Below are positions 33,518 to 42,195 of a stretch of 64,000 nt of DNA, in pieces (positions within the stretch are counted from its first letter, which is position 1; each line of letters begins with the position of its first letter). The notes under the pieces are model-generated. The model saw only the letters and a list, made by a program, of their open reading frames with translations. It made no database searches and was not told where the DNA came from. Location: positions 3,908,839 through 3,972,838 of the forward strand of contig NZ_KB890024.1 of NCBI RefSeq assembly GCF_000372965.1. Direction: 5' to 3'. Position numbers and translations under genes: made by a program. Origin of the DNA: Hoeflea sp. 108 (GTDB taxonomy: Bacteria > Pseudomonadota > Alphaproteobacteria > Rhizobiales > Rhizobiaceae).

Positions 33518-35235
33518 TGGAGTTCATCGCCCAGAACATGGCGCCGATCATGTTCCTCTCGCTGATCATCTTTCTGCTGATCGGCTATCCCGTTGCCTTT
33601 TCGCTGGCCGCCAACGGCCTGCTGTTCTTCCTCATCGGCGTCGAACTCGCCCCGCTGTCGGGCGGCTCGATCAATCTTTCCTGGCCATTGCTCTATGCCT
33701 TGCCCGAACGTTTCTGGGGGGTGATGGCGAACGAGACGCTGCTGGCGATCCCGTTCTTCACATTCATGGGCATCGTGCTCGAACGCTCCGGCATGGCCGA
33801 GGACCTGCTCGACACCATCGGCCAGCTGTTCGGCCCGATCCGCGGCGGTCTTGCCTATGCCGTCATCTTCGTCGGAGCGCTTCTGGCAGCCACCACGGGC
33901 GTGGTCGCAGCATCGGTCATCGCCATGGGCCTGATCTCGCTGCCGATCATGCTGCGCTACGGCTATGACCGCAGGCTTGCATCGGGCGTCATCGCGGCGT
34001 CCGGCACGCTCGCCCAGATCATCCCGCCCTCACTCGTGCTCATCGTGCTGGCCGACCAGCTCGGCCGTTCGGTCGGCGACATGTACAAGGGCGCGCTGAT
34101 CCCCGGCCTCGTGCTCACCGGCCTCTATATGGGCTACATCCTGCTGATGTCGATCATCCGGCCGAAATCGATGCCAGCGCTTCCACTGGAAGCCCGCACG
34201 CTCGGCCATGGCGTGACCTCTCTGTTCGTAGCGCTCGCGGTGGCCGCTGTCATCGCCTACGCGGCGCATGTCTACCTATCGCCCACCCACGGCGCCAACG
34301 CCGACATCCTCGGCGCCTGCGTCGGCATCATCTTCATTTACGTCGTCGCCATCGCCGACCGCGGCCTGAAGTTCAACATGATGTCGCGGCTGGCCCAGCA
34401 GGTCATCATCGTGCTGATCCCGCCGCTGGCCCTGATATTCCTGGTGCTCGGCACCATCTTCCTCGGCATCGCCACGCCGACGGAAGGCGGCGCCATGGGT
34501 TCGGTCGGCGCGTTGGTCATGGCCGCCGCCAAGGGCAGGCTCAACCTCGACGTCATCAAGCAGGCGCTGGCCTCGACCACGCGCCTGTCGTCTTTCGTCA
34601 TCTTCATCCTGATCGGCGCCCGCGTCTTCTCGCTGACGTTCTATGGCGTCAACGGCCACCTCTGGGTCGAGCACCTCCTGGTGTCGTTGCCTGGCGGCGA
34701 GATCGGCTTCCTGATCGCAGTGAACATCCTTGTCTTCCTGCTGGCGTTCTTCCTCGATTTCTTCGAGCTCGCCTTCATCATCGTGCCGCTGCTGGCGCCC
34801 GCAGCCGACAAGCTCGGCATCGACCTGATCTGGTTCGGCGTGCTCTTGGGCGTCAACATGCAGACCAGCTTCATGCATCCGCCCTTCGGCTTCGCGCTGT
34901 TCTATCTGCGCTCGGTCGCGGCCCGCGTGCCCTATCTCGATCGCATCACCGGCAAGAACATCCAGCCGGTGACGACGGGCCAGATCTACTGGGGAGCCGT
35001 GCCCTTCGTCTGCATCCAGATCATCATGATCGGCCTGACCATCGCCTTCCCGCAGATGGTGATGCACTACAAGGGCAAGGTGGTCGATCCGAGCACCATC
35101 GAGATCAAGATGCCCGACATGCCCGGGCTCGGTGGCGGTCTCGGCCTGCCCCCGCTCGGCGCACCTGCCGGCGGCACCGCGCCCGCGCAGCCGGCGCCCG
35201 CCAACGATCTCACGAAGCCGCCGAGCTTCAACTGA
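33514..35235 (+). CDS. TRAP transporter large permease (DctM-like, large type)
   Basis: 573-residue integral membrane protein with about 13 helices. DctM motifs include VFVGALLAATTGVVAASVIAMGLI, GTLAQIIPPSLVLIVLADQ and IATPTEGGAMGSVGA. It is longer than the ~430-residue DctM core: it contains an extra middle insertion and ends in a ~60-residue Gly/Pro/Ala-rich cytoplasmic tail (about residues 515-573). This longer class is usually associated with TakP-like binding proteins for 2-oxo acids or with mannitol/chloroaromatic-type systems. The binding protein gene is on the opposite strand about 800 bp away. Confidence 0.92.
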   Translation: MMEFIAQNMAPIMFLSLIIFLLIGYPVAFSLAANGLLFFLIGVELAPLSGGSINLSWPLLYALPERFWGVMANETLLAIPFFTFMGIVLERSGMAEDLLDTIGQLFGPIRGGLAYAVIFVGALLAATTGVVAASVIAMGLISLPIMLRYGYDRRLASGVIAASGTLAQIIPPSLVLIVLADQLGRSVGDMYKGALIPGLVLTGLYMGYILLMSIIRPKSMPALPLEARTLGHGVTSLFVALAVAAVIAYAAHVYLSPTHGANADILGACVGIIFIYVVAIADRGLKFNMMSRLAQQVIIVLIPPLALIFLVLGTIFLGIATPTEGGAMGSVGALVMAAAKGRLNLDVIKQALASTTRLSSFVIFILIGARVFSLTFYGVNGHLWVEHLLVSLPGGEIGFLIAVNILVFLLAFFLDFFELAFIIVPLLAPAADKLGIDLIWFGVLLGVNMQTSFMHPPFGFALFYLRSVAARVPYLDRITGKNIQPVTTGQIYWGAVPFVCIQIIMIGLTIAFPQMVMHYKGKVVDPSTIEIKMPDMPGLGGGLGLPPLGAPAGGTAPAQPAPANDLTKPPSFN

Positions 35236-35238
35236 TCC

Positions 35239-35277
35239 GCAAAGCAAAAAGGGCGCCGAAAGGCGCCTTTTCTTTGC
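35239..35277 (+). terminator. Rho-independent terminator after the TRAP permease genes
   Basis: Long stem gcaaag...ggcgcc / ggcgcc...ctttgc with a short gaaa loop and a TTTT run, starting four bases after the stop codon. Confidence 0.85.
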
Positions 35278-35613
35278 TCGGAGATGAGTGCCGGCCATGG
35301 CAGCCTGTGTTTAACCTCGGCTCAAAGGCCGAATGGACATGGGAGGCATAAGCCACCCGCCCGATGTCGCCTTTGCCAGAACTTCGGAATGCTGCTATCC
35401 AGCCTTCGCCGAAAAAGACATGGCCGGTTCGGTAAGTCCGGTCACTTCCCTCCAGGGGAAGCCTGCCCACCGCCTTGCGGGAGGACCCACGGCCGGACCG
35501 CGATGGCATTTGCCGCGTGGCCGGCGGGTCTATGGCAATCCCTGTTTCGGGGGCGCACGATCTCCGGTCGCACGGCACATCCTGTCCGCATTCAACCCGA
35601 ACAGGAGACTTCA
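35278..35613. other. Non-coding interval with stem-loops, no identified gene
   Basis: A 336-base gap, the largest in the window. It has a stem gggaggc-ataa-gccaccc at 35341-35358 enclosed by a gacat/atgtc pair, and a second stem cttccc/gggaag at 35445-35461 with the loop tccag. I compared it by eye with 6S RNA, RNase P, tmRNA, SRP RNA and common riboswitches and saw no convincing match. A short open frame at 35333-35617 has no ribosome site and no recognisable content. It could be a leader of the VOC gene or a small RNA. Confidence 0.3.
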
Positions 35614-35979
35614 ATGAAACTCAACCACGCCAACCTCGCCACGTCCGATGTGGCGGCCCTCGCCGGATTCTTCGCCGATCATTTCGGCTTCCGGCTCGAC
35701 GCCATACGCGGCCGGGATGCCTTTGCCGTCCTGACCGGCAGCGACGGCTTCGCGCTCAACCTGATGAAGCCCGGGACCAGCGACGGCCCCTACCCCGCAG
35801 GTTTCCATGTCGGCTTCTTCGTCGAAAGTCCGGAGCTTGTCCGCGTCAAGCAGGCCGAGCTGGCTGCAGCCGGCTTCGCCCCGGGCGAGATCCAGGAACT
35901 GACCCGCGGCGGCACAAGGTCGACAACCTTCTACTGCAACGCCCCCGGCGGCGTTCTGGTCGAAGTCGCCTCGTCCTGA
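35614..35979 (+). CDS. VOC (glyoxalase/bleomycin-resistance) family protein
   Basis: 121-residue single-domain VOC protein. The N-terminal metal-ligand strand MKLNHANLATSDVAALAGFFADHFGFRLD and the C-terminal FYCNAPGGVLVEVAS, with its conserved Glu, are characteristic. Such proteins bind a divalent metal in a homodimer and act as lyases, dioxygenases or antibiotic-binding proteins; the substrate is unknown. aggag six bases upstream fixes the start at 35614. It lies between the two halves of the TRAP locus, which may indicate a shared metabolite. Confidence 0.85.
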   Translation: MKLNHANLATSDVAALAGFFADHFGFRLDAIRGRDAFAVLTGSDGFALNLMKPGTSDGPYPAGFHVGFFVESPELVRVKQAELAAAGFAPGEIQELTRGGTRSTTFYCNAPGGVLVEVASS

Positions 35980-35988
35980 CCCCAAAGA

Positions 35989-36018
35989 GAAAGCCCGAGG
36001 CGCGAGCCCCGGGCTTTC
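35989..36018. terminator. Rho-independent terminator between VOC gene and TRAP binding protein gene
   Basis: Stem gaaagcccg-aggc / gcc-ccgggctttc with a gcga loop; it works for both convergent genes. Confidence 0.82.
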
Positions 36019-36041
36019 CGATGCAAGGCGTGGCGGCGAGC

Positions 36042-37151
36042 TTAGAGCTTGCCGTTGCGCTGCTGGATCATCATGAAGGTGTCGTAGTTGTACTCGGCGA
36101 TCTGGGCCCACAGATAGTGGTCCTTGCGGAACGCCTTGATCGAGTCCCAGACCTTCTTGAAGCCAGCATTCGAAGCTTCCATTTCGGCGTAGACGCCGTT
36201 GGCCGCTTCGAAGCAGGCCGAGAGGATTTCCGGGCTGAACGGACGCAGCTGCGCGCCGTTGGCAACCAGGCTCTTGATCGCGGTCGGGTTCAGGTGGTCG
36301 TACTTCTGCAGCATGTTGGCGTCTGCCGCCTGGGCAGCCGTGCGCAGCAGCGACTTGTATGCCGGGCTGAGTTCCTCGACCTTGGCCTTGTTGAACATGA
36401 AATGAACAGTCGGGCCACCTTCCCACCAGCCGGGATAGTAGTAGTAGGGCGCGACCTTGTGGAAGCCGAGCTTCTCGTCGTCATAGGGACCGACCCACTC
36501 GGCAGCATCGATCGTGCCCTTTTCGAGCGCCGGATAGATGTCGCCACCGGCGAGCTGCTGCGGCACGACGCCGAGCTTCTCCAGCACCTTGCCGGCAAAG
36601 CCGCCGACGCGGAACTTGAGGCCCTTGAGATCCTCGACAGTGTTGATCTCCTTGCGGAACCAGCCGCCCATCTGCACGCCGGTGTTGCCGCCGGGCAGGC
36701 CGTAGAGGCCCTGGGTCGCGAGGAACTCGTTGAACAGGTCGATACCGCCGCCGTGATAATGCCAGGCATTGATGCCGCGCGCATTGAGCGAGAACGGCAC
36801 GGCCGCACCCAGTGCCCACGTGGGGTCCTTGCCCCAGTAGTAGTATGCCACCGTGTGGCAGGCTTCGACGGTGCCCGCAGCGGCCGCGTCAGCTGCCTGC
36901 AGTCCGGGAACGATTTCGCCGGCGGCAAAGGGCTGGATCGTGAAGTTGCCGTCCGTCGCTTCCGACAGGTACTTCGACAGCACTTCGGCGCCACCGTAGA
37001 TCGTGTCGAGCGACTTCGGGAACGACGAGGCCAGACGCCAGGTCACTTTCGGATTGGACTGGGCAATGGCCGGAGCGGCGAGCGTCGCAGCGGCTGCTGC
37101 CGCTCCGACGCCAGTCGTGCCGGCTTTCCTGATAAATGAACGGCGATCCAT
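36042..37151 (-). CDS. TRAP transporter substrate-binding protein (DctP/TakP-like)
   Basis: 369-residue periplasmic receptor. The N-terminus MDRRSFIRKAGTTGVG is a twin-arginine-like signal (RRSF) followed by a hydrophobic stretch to about residue 31 (APAIAQ). The DctP domain includes GLKFRVGGFAGKVLEKLG, with the conserved Arg that binds the ligand carboxylate, and the TakP-like region IDAAEWVGPYDDEKLGF. Together these suggest a 2-oxo acid or similar carboxylate. GGGAGGA before the ATG fixes the start at 37151. It converges with the VOC gene rather than following the permeases. Confidence 0.9.
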   Translation of the reverse strand: MDRRSFIRKAGTTGVGAAAAAATLAAPAIAQSNPKVTWRLASSFPKSLDTIYGGAEVLSKYLSEATDGNFTIQPFAAGEIVPGLQAADAAAAGTVEACHTVAYYYWGKDPTWALGAAVPFSLNARGINAWHYHGGGIDLFNEFLATQGLYGLPGGNTGVQMGGWFRKEINTVEDLKGLKFRVGGFAGKVLEKLGVVPQQLAGGDIYPALEKGTIDAAEWVGPYDDEKLGFHKVAPYYYYPGWWEGGPTVHFMFNKAKVEELSPAYKSLLRTAAQAADANMLQKYDHLNPTAIKSLVANGAQLRPFSPEILSACFEAANGVYAEMEASNAGFKKVWDSIKAFRKDHYLWAQIAEYNYDTFMMIQQRNGKL

Positions 37152-37451
37152 CAAAATCCTCCCATGCTGGACCGTAAGAACATATGCGGCGTTGGGGACA
37201 TTATCGGCCTCCCAAGACTGACGCCGCCGCCGACAATACACGGCGAAGGAAGCGAGTAAAGCGCGCGAAACTGAGCGTTTGCGAGCGAACCGCGGAAAAT
37301 ATGAACCCGGCGCAAGCATCTAAAACTATAGTCTAATCCCGCGCGCCGAGCACATGCGAGATATGCAAACTTGTGTTGGATAAATGCCTTGGGATCGCCT
37401 ATTTTGTGGGCAAGGAAGCAGCCTGCTTTCCAAGAGGATTTGAGCCCCATC
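37152..37451. other. Divergent intergenic region between TRAP binding protein and C26 hydrolase genes
   Basis: 300 bases. It contains a short palindrome actatagt (about 37326-37333) and otherwise no gene, hairpin or repeat that I can name. It presumably holds both promoters. Confidence 0.5.
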
Positions 37452-38225
37452 ATGCACCAGCCGCTCGTCGCCGTGTCGACAGACGTCAAGCAGTTCGAGA
37501 ACTACACTTGGCATGCAGCGCCCCAGCAATATCTGGAGGCGGCAATTTCGGGTGCCGGCGTGCTGCCTGTGCTGGTGCCGTCCTTCGGCGATCGCCTCGA
37601 CCTCGACGAGCTGTTGTCGTCGGTCGACGGCGTCATGCTGACCGGCTCCAAGTCCAATGTCGATCCGCGCCTTTACGGCGAAGAGGCGACGGAAGCCAAC
37701 GGGCCCTACGACTTCGCCCGCGATTCCACCACCATGCCCCTGATCCGCAAGGCGATCGAGCGCGGCGTGCCGCTGCTTGCCATCTGCCGCGGCATCCAGG
37801 AGCTCAACGTCGCCCTTGGCGGCTCGCTCGCCACCGAAATCCAGGAGCGCGACGGCATCGACGACCACCGCGCCCCCGTCAGCGACAACCAGGACGAACG
37901 TTTCGCCATTCGCCAGACGGCGACGATCAAGCCGGGCAGCTGCCTGGCCGGTGTATTCGGCCCCGGCGACATCCTGGTCAACTCGGTCCACCGCCAGGCA
38001 GTCGAGCGGCTCGGTGCCAAGCTGCAGGTCGAGGCCATAGCGCCCGACGGCACGGTCGAAGCCGTGTCGGTGCGCGATTCCAGGGCCTTTGCCGTCGGCG
38101 TGCAGTGGCACCCCGAATATTGGGTCAAGTCGGACGATATCTCGCAGCGCATCTTCAAGGCGTTTGGCGATGCCGTGCGGGCGCATGCGGTGGCGCGTCA
38201 GGCGGCAAGGGCTGCTGCGGAGTAG
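37452..38225 (+). CDS. Gamma-glutamyl-gamma-aminobutyrate hydrolase family (peptidase C26) protein
   Basis: 257-residue class-I glutamine-amidotransferase-fold hydrolase. The catalytic triad is visible: Cys112 in AICRGIQELN, and His220 and Glu222 in VGVQWHPEYW. The family cleaves gamma-glutamyl-GABA in putrescine breakdown or other gamma-glutamyl amides. A glutamine-synthetase-like ligase at 47493 could make such substrates, although the genes are 9 kb apart. The start is ATG 37452 with a distant AGAGGA. The E. coli enzyme of this type is also called PuuD, which must not be confused with the urate hydroxylase at 55182. Confidence 0.88.
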   Translation: MHQPLVAVSTDVKQFENYTWHAAPQQYLEAAISGAGVLPVLVPSFGDRLDLDELLSSVDGVMLTGSKSNVDPRLYGEEATEANGPYDFARDSTTMPLIRKAIERGVPLLAICRGIQELNVALGGSLATEIQERDGIDDHRAPVSDNQDERFAIRQTATIKPGSCLAGVFGPGDILVNSVHRQAVERLGAKLQVEAIAPDGTVEAVSVRDSRAFAVGVQWHPEYWVKSDDISQRIFKAFGDAVRAHAVARQAARAAAE

Positions 38226-38234
38226 TATCCGCGT

Positions 38235-38263
38235 GTTGCCAATGCGGCCTCCGCTTTGGCAAC
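38235..38263 (+). terminator. Candidate terminator or stem after the C26 hydrolase gene
   Basis: 13-bp stem gttgccaatgcgg / ccgctttggcaac with one mismatch and a 3-base loop, 10 bp past the stop. No T-run follows, so it may act as an RNA-stabilising stem. Confidence 0.5.
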
Positions 38264-38294
38264 TCTCCTCTCCGGTTCTCTGCGCGAACCACCC

Positions 38295-38318
38295 CTCCCC
38301 ATTTCGCGGGGCGAGGAA
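38295..38318. repeat. Fragment of the dispersed palindromic repeat
   Basis: ctccccatttcgcggggcgaggaa closely resembles the centre of the element at 43349-43482 (cccatttcgtgagggcgaggaa). It looks like a decayed copy. Confidence 0.45.
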
Positions 38319-38345
38319 CCCAAGCGCTACGAACCCAAGCGCTAC
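38316..38345. repeat. Tandem 15-bp direct repeat
   Basis: gaacccaagcgctac occurs twice in perfect tandem, just past the end of the LacI gene and abutting the repeat fragment. Likely a slippage duplication. Confidence 0.7.
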
Positions 38346-38357
38346 AAGGCCGCTGAC

Positions 38358-39398
38358 CTATGCTCGTTCCCTAGGCTTGCCCGTCGACTGGCGGACATGC
38401 AGTTCCGGCTTGATGAGCTCCTGCGAGGGGCGCACCTGCTGACCATTGAGTTTGTCGAGCAGGGCGCTTGCCGCACGGCGGCCGACCTCGCGCTGACCGT
38501 TCCAGACGGTGGTCAGCGCCGGCGTTGCGATCTCGGCTTCCTCGAGGTCGTCATAGCCGGTGACGGAAACGTCGATGCCCGGCACCAGACCGGCACGGGC
38601 GATGCCGTTCATCAGGCCGATGGCGACGAGATCGTTCCAGCAACAGGCAGCCGTCGGCTTGTCCTTGAGCGCCAGGAACTGCCCCGCCGCCTCGAACCCG
38701 CCCTGCTTGGTGCGCGGGCCGGCGATGCGCCATGACGGCAGCACTTCGAGCCCGGCTGCCTCCATCGCATTGAGATAGCCCTGATAACGATGGCGGCCGG
38801 TCGAGGTCTGGTCGGTGCCGCCGATCATGGCGATGCGCTTATGGCCGAGCGAGATCAGATGATTGGTGGCGAGCGCGGTGCCATAGGCATCGTCGCCGCG
38901 GAAGACAGGAACCTCGGCGCCCTCGACGGAGCGCGCGATCAGCACCGCCGGCAGTCCGTTCTCCTCGGCCATGATGATGTCCTCGGGCGGCGTGCCGATG
39001 GCCGGCGACATGATCACGCCATCGGCGCCGAGTTGCAGCAGCGTGTCGACGAAGGTGCGCTGCTTTTCAAGATCGTCATAGTGATTCGACAGGATGAAGG
39101 TCTGCCGGCTGCGGTCCAGCTCGCTCTCGATCGAGCGCAGGATCTCGGCATAGAACGGGTTCATGATGTCGTGCACGACGACCCCGACGATGCCGGAGCG
39201 CGAGGTGCGCAGGCTGGCTGCACGGCGGTTGTAGATGTAACCGATCTCGCGGGCGTGCTGCTTGATGCGGTCACGGGTGACGTCGGCAACAAGCGGGCTG
39301 TCGCGCAAGGCGAGCGACACAGTCGCGGTCGAGACTCCGAGTGCGTCGGCAATCGTCGAAAGCTTGATCTTCTGAGCCAGCGGGCCCTCCATCCGCAA
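38358..39398 (-). CDS. LacI family transcriptional regulator
   Basis: 346-residue regulator. The N-terminal HTH (about residues 10-35) reads KLSTIADALGVSTATVSLALRDSPLV, followed by the hinge. The periplasmic-binding-protein-like effector domain starts at GIVGVVVHDIMNPFYAEILRSIE. Effectors are normally sugars or nucleosides; no sugar-utilisation genes are adjacent, so the target is unclear. A near-perfect palindrome lies about 18 bp upstream of the start, suggesting autoregulation. Confidence 0.91.
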   Translation of the reverse strand: MRMEGPLAQKIKLSTIADALGVSTATVSLALRDSPLVADVTRDRIKQHAREIGYIYNRRAASLRTSRSGIVGVVVHDIMNPFYAEILRSIESELDRSRQTFILSNHYDDLEKQRTFVDTLLQLGADGVIMSPAIGTPPEDIIMAEENGLPAVLIARSVEGAEVPVFRGDDAYGTALATNHLISLGHKRIAMIGGTDQTSTGRHRYQGYLNAMEAAGLEVLPSWRIAGPRTKQGGFEAAGQFLALKDKPTAACCWNDLVAIGLMNGIARAGLVPGIDVSVTGYDDLEEAEIATPALTTVWNGQREVGRRAASALLDKLNGQQVRPSQELIKPELHVRQSTGKPRERA

Positions 39399-39415
39399 GC
39401 GTGAACGGACGGTCT

Positions 39416-39430
39416 TTTAAACCGTTTAAA
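39416..39430. promoter_or_regulatory. Candidate LacI-type operator TTTAAACCGTTTAAA
   Basis: A 15-bp palindrome (7-bp arms TTTAAAC / GTTTAAA around one base) lies immediately upstream of the LacI start and downstream of the DMT transporter gene on the same strand. A central C-G step with AT flanks is typical of LacI-family operators. Confidence 0.55.
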
Positions 39431-39456
39431 GCCCTATGCCATTGTTCAACGGCAAA

Positions 39457-40395
39457 TCAAAGCTTTTTTGCCAGCTCCTCGGCCTCGGCATTGAGTGCCG
39501 CACGGTTACGGACCCGCAGCGTGTGCTCGCGATGGACTATATAGAGGCCGCTGCCGACGATGATCGTAGCCCCGGCAAGGGTCCAGCGGTCGGGTAGCTG
39601 GTCGAACACCAGCCAGCCCAGAATGATCATCCACACCATCTGCAGATAGGGATAGGGCGCAAGTGCCGTGGCAGTGGCACGCATGTAGGCCTTGATCAGC
39701 AGCCAATGGCCGAAGCCGCCGAAAACGCCGAGCCCGAACAGTACCAGCCAGTCATAGAGATGGGCGGGCATCGAGCCTGCCAGCGGCAGCGCCGGCAGCA
39801 TGAAGATGGCCGGCACGACCGCCGAATAGAGGATCAGGCTTTCAGCCGTTTCGGTACCGCCCATCTTGCGGGTCAGGATGTTGTAGAGCGACGAACTCAG
39901 CATCGCGCAGATCGAAAACAGGTGACCGATGCCGAAGCCGCCAAAACCCGGCCGGGTGATGACGATGACGCCGAGGAAGCCGACGCCGACAGCAAGCCAG
40001 CGCCGCCAGCCGGCCCATTCGCCCAGCATCGGGCCGGCGAGTGCGGTGATGACCATGGGACTGGCGAAATTGATCGACACAGTCTCGGCCAGTTGCAGCG
40101 TCTGCAGGGCGGCAAAGTTGAAGATCGTCGAGCCGAACATGAAGACGGCGCGCAGGATCTGCATTGACAGGCTCTGAGGCACCAACCGCTCCGGCCGCCG
40201 CCAGGCCTTGAACAGCACGAGCACCAGCACGGCATGGACGGCGAAGCGCACCCAGGTGACGAAAGGTGCGGCCAGGCCCGAGGTGACCAGGTGCTTGGCA
40301 CTGGTATCGAGGAAGGAGAAGACCAGGCCCGAGGCGAATATCAGCAGGATCGCCGAGGTCGGCGTTGCGGTTTCTGCTGGTTTTTGGGAGGTCAC
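39457..40395 (-). CDS. EamA/DMT family transporter
   Basis: 312-residue protein with ten predicted helices in two EamA repeats (about 15-145 and 160-295). Typical segments are FASGLVFSFLDTSAKHLVTSGL at the start and the second repeat AMLSSSLYNILTRKMGGTET. These drug/metabolite transporters export amino acids, nucleosides or other metabolites; the substrate is unknown. Same strand as LacI downstream with 58 bp between them, but an operator candidate separates the two. Confidence 0.88.
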   Translation of the reverse strand: MTSQKPAETATPTSAILLIFASGLVFSFLDTSAKHLVTSGLAAPFVTWVRFAVHAVLVLVLFKAWRRPERLVPQSLSMQILRAVFMFGSTIFNFAALQTLQLAETVSINFASPMVITALAGPMLGEWAGWRRWLAVGVGFLGVIVITRPGFGGFGIGHLFSICAMLSSSLYNILTRKMGGTETAESLILYSAVVPAIFMLPALPLAGSMPAHLYDWLVLFGLGVFGGFGHWLLIKAYMRATATALAPYPYLQMVWMIILGWLVFDQLPDRWTLAGATIIVGSGLYIVHREHTLRVRNRAALNAEAEELAKKL

Positions 40396-40574
40396 GCTGG
40401 CGGGCCGGAAAATGGGACGGAGGTCATCAGGCTAGCGCATCGGCCAGGAAGGCACGATGCGCCGATTCAACAAGTTGGAACGTCCTTAGCGCGTCCTTTC
40501 CGACGCCCGGCGCTCTAATGCGCCAATGACCGCCGCCCGGCAAGGCAAAACTGGTGGTCCAATCGAGAAACGGC

Positions 40575-41090
40575 CTATTCGGCCGCTTCGGCCTCGACTT
40601 CGTGCTCGGCTTCGGCAGCCGGCTCAGCGTCGCTGCCGGTGACCTCGTCGTCAATGATGGCGAGATCCGACAGATTGGCCTCGATACGCAGCAACAGCTT
40701 GGTCAGTTGCTTCACGTCCTTCTTGTCCAGGCCCCTGAGCGCCTGCTTCTCGGTCTTCTTGACCGACTTCTCGACGGCACGGATGGCGTCCCTGCCGGTA
40801 TCGGTCAGGTAGATGTGGGCCTGGCGCGCATCGGTGTCGGAGGCGCGCTTTTCGAGAAAGCCCTGCGCCTGCAGCCGGTTGATGGTCTTGGTGATGGTCG
40901 GCGGACGAACGCCGAGGCGCGAGGCGAGCTGGCCGGGCGTCTGGCCGTCCTCGTCGTGCAGCGACAGCATGATCTGGTCCTGGCCAGCGTAGAAACCATG
41001 CGTGAGCAGCCGCGCAGCGAGCGTCGTGCGCGCCAGCCGGGCCACATGGTGAAGCCGGTTCATCGCCGCGCCTTTGTTGGACTTGGACAT
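40575..41090 (-). CDS. MarR family transcriptional regulator with acidic tail
   Basis: 171 residues. The winged helix lies at about 45-105 (TPGQLASRLGVRPPTITKTINRLQAQGFLEKRASDTDARQ). The C-terminal ~25 residues are almost entirely Ala/Glu (EPAAEAEHEVEAEAAE), an unusual addition to the ~140-residue MarR core. AGGAG six bases upstream fits ATG 41090 better than upstream ATGs. No divergent partner is present and no target can be proposed from context. Confidence 0.87.
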   Translation of the reverse strand: MSKSNKGAAMNRLHHVARLARTTLAARLLTHGFYAGQDQIMLSLHDEDGQTPGQLASRLGVRPPTITKTINRLQAQGFLEKRASDTDARQAHIYLTDTGRDAIRAVEKSVKKTEKQALRGLDKKDVKQLTKLLLRIEANLSDLAIIDDEVTGSDAEPAAEAEHEVEAEAAE

Positions 41091-41284
41091 CCGCATCTCC
41101 TGCGCCACGCCTCGCACCGTGATGGTCGAGAATAGTTACCGCGCGGCCGTTGGCAATCACCTTCGCGTGCGATCGTTGCCATGTCGCTTTGCCGGCAACC
41201 AACCACCTGCGAGCGCGTCTTGCCAGACGGATGTTACAGTTCGATGACAGGAATGCTTCGCCGGCAAATTTCCGGCAAAAAGAC

Positions 41285-42013
41285 TTAGCCGGCGCGCTTC
41301 ACCGCAATGATCATCAGCGCCTCGTAGGCGGCATCGACTTCACGCACGGCACTCTGCACGCCCTGCCCGGCCCGGCGCAGGATGCCGTCGTCGACATTCA
41401 TGGTGTCGCGCACGCCCTGCCGCTCGTTGTAGGGCGGAGCGGTCATGTAGATGTGTTCGCTGAGATCGTCGGGGAAGAACATCTGCCCGGTCAGCACCTC
41501 GCCGTCCCTGGGCACCGCCTTGAAGTGGATATGGGTGGTGCGGCCGCGATACCAGCCGGGATAGATCGTCCTGAAGGCGACGATGCCGTCCTTGCCGGTG
41601 CTTTGCCAGCCGCGCAGGAATTTTTCGCCCGACGTGTCGACATCGCGCTTGTCGCCCTGGCCGGGATAGCCGGAATAATGCCCCTTGGCATCGCAATGCC
41701 AGAGGTCGACGCGGGCGCTCTCGATCGGCCGGCAGTCCTGGTCGACCACCTGCAGCCGCACCATCAGGTCGATGCCCTTGCGTCCTTCGGTGATGTCGGC
41801 GCGCTCAAGCGCCGGATCGAAATAATACGGACCTTCCGTCGTCTCGGGCGTCAGCATGCAGACACCCGCCCCGGGCATGAGCAGCGACGTGCCTGCCTGC
41901 GGCGAGGCCTGCTGGGCAAAGGCGCGCGCCGACAGCAAGGCACTGCCGCCAGCCGTTACCGCGATCAGGCCAAGCGCCCGGCGGCGCGAAAGATTGACAG
42001 GTTTTTCAGGCAT
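41285..42013 (-). CDS. Tat-exported intradiol ring-cleavage dioxygenase-like protein
   Basis: 242 residues. The N-terminus SRRRALGLIAVTAGGSALLSARAFA is a twin-arginine-type signal (cleavage about 33). The catalytic domain matches protocatechuate/catechol intradiol dioxygenases, with the TEGPYYFD motif (60-66) and the Fe(III) ligands Tyr113, Tyr155, His161 and His163 in GHYS and YPGWYRGRTTHIHF. An exported member with no aromatic catabolic genes around is atypical; such proteins may act on extracytoplasmic phenolics. Monocistronic. Confidence 0.87.
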   Translation of the reverse strand: MPEKPVNLSRRRALGLIAVTAGGSALLSARAFAQQASPQAGTSLLMPGAGVCMLTPETTEGPYYFDPALERADITEGRKGIDLMVRLQVVDQDCRPIESARVDLWHCDAKGHYSGYPGQGDKRDVDTSGEKFLRGWQSTGKDGIVAFRTIYPGWYRGRTTHIHFKAVPRDGEVLTGQMFFPDDLSEHIYMTAPPYNERQGVRDTMNVDDGILRRAGQGVQSAVREVDAAYEALMIIAVKRAG

Positions 42014-42195
42014 GGGCGCCCGGCTCCTTTGTTGGGGTCGGTGCCCCCGCCCCGTGAGGCAATCTAGGAACGGCCGGGCCGCGGGCCTAATGAATTTTCG
42101 GTAATCTCTCTGGCCGAAACTCTACTGCCGTTTGAGACGTGCAAAAGCCTCTCCGGCATCCTATATGGAGCCTCTATTCGACCCCGAGGACGACC

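Noticed and set aside
35278..35613. 6S RNA, RNase P RNA, SRP RNA or a known riboswitch
   Set aside because: Compared by eye with the core motifs of each; no convincing match. A covariance-model search would decide.
35333..35617. 94-codon frame in the gap before the VOC gene
   Set aside because: No ribosome site, no recognisable content, and it overlaps the VOC gene start. Kept as non-coding.
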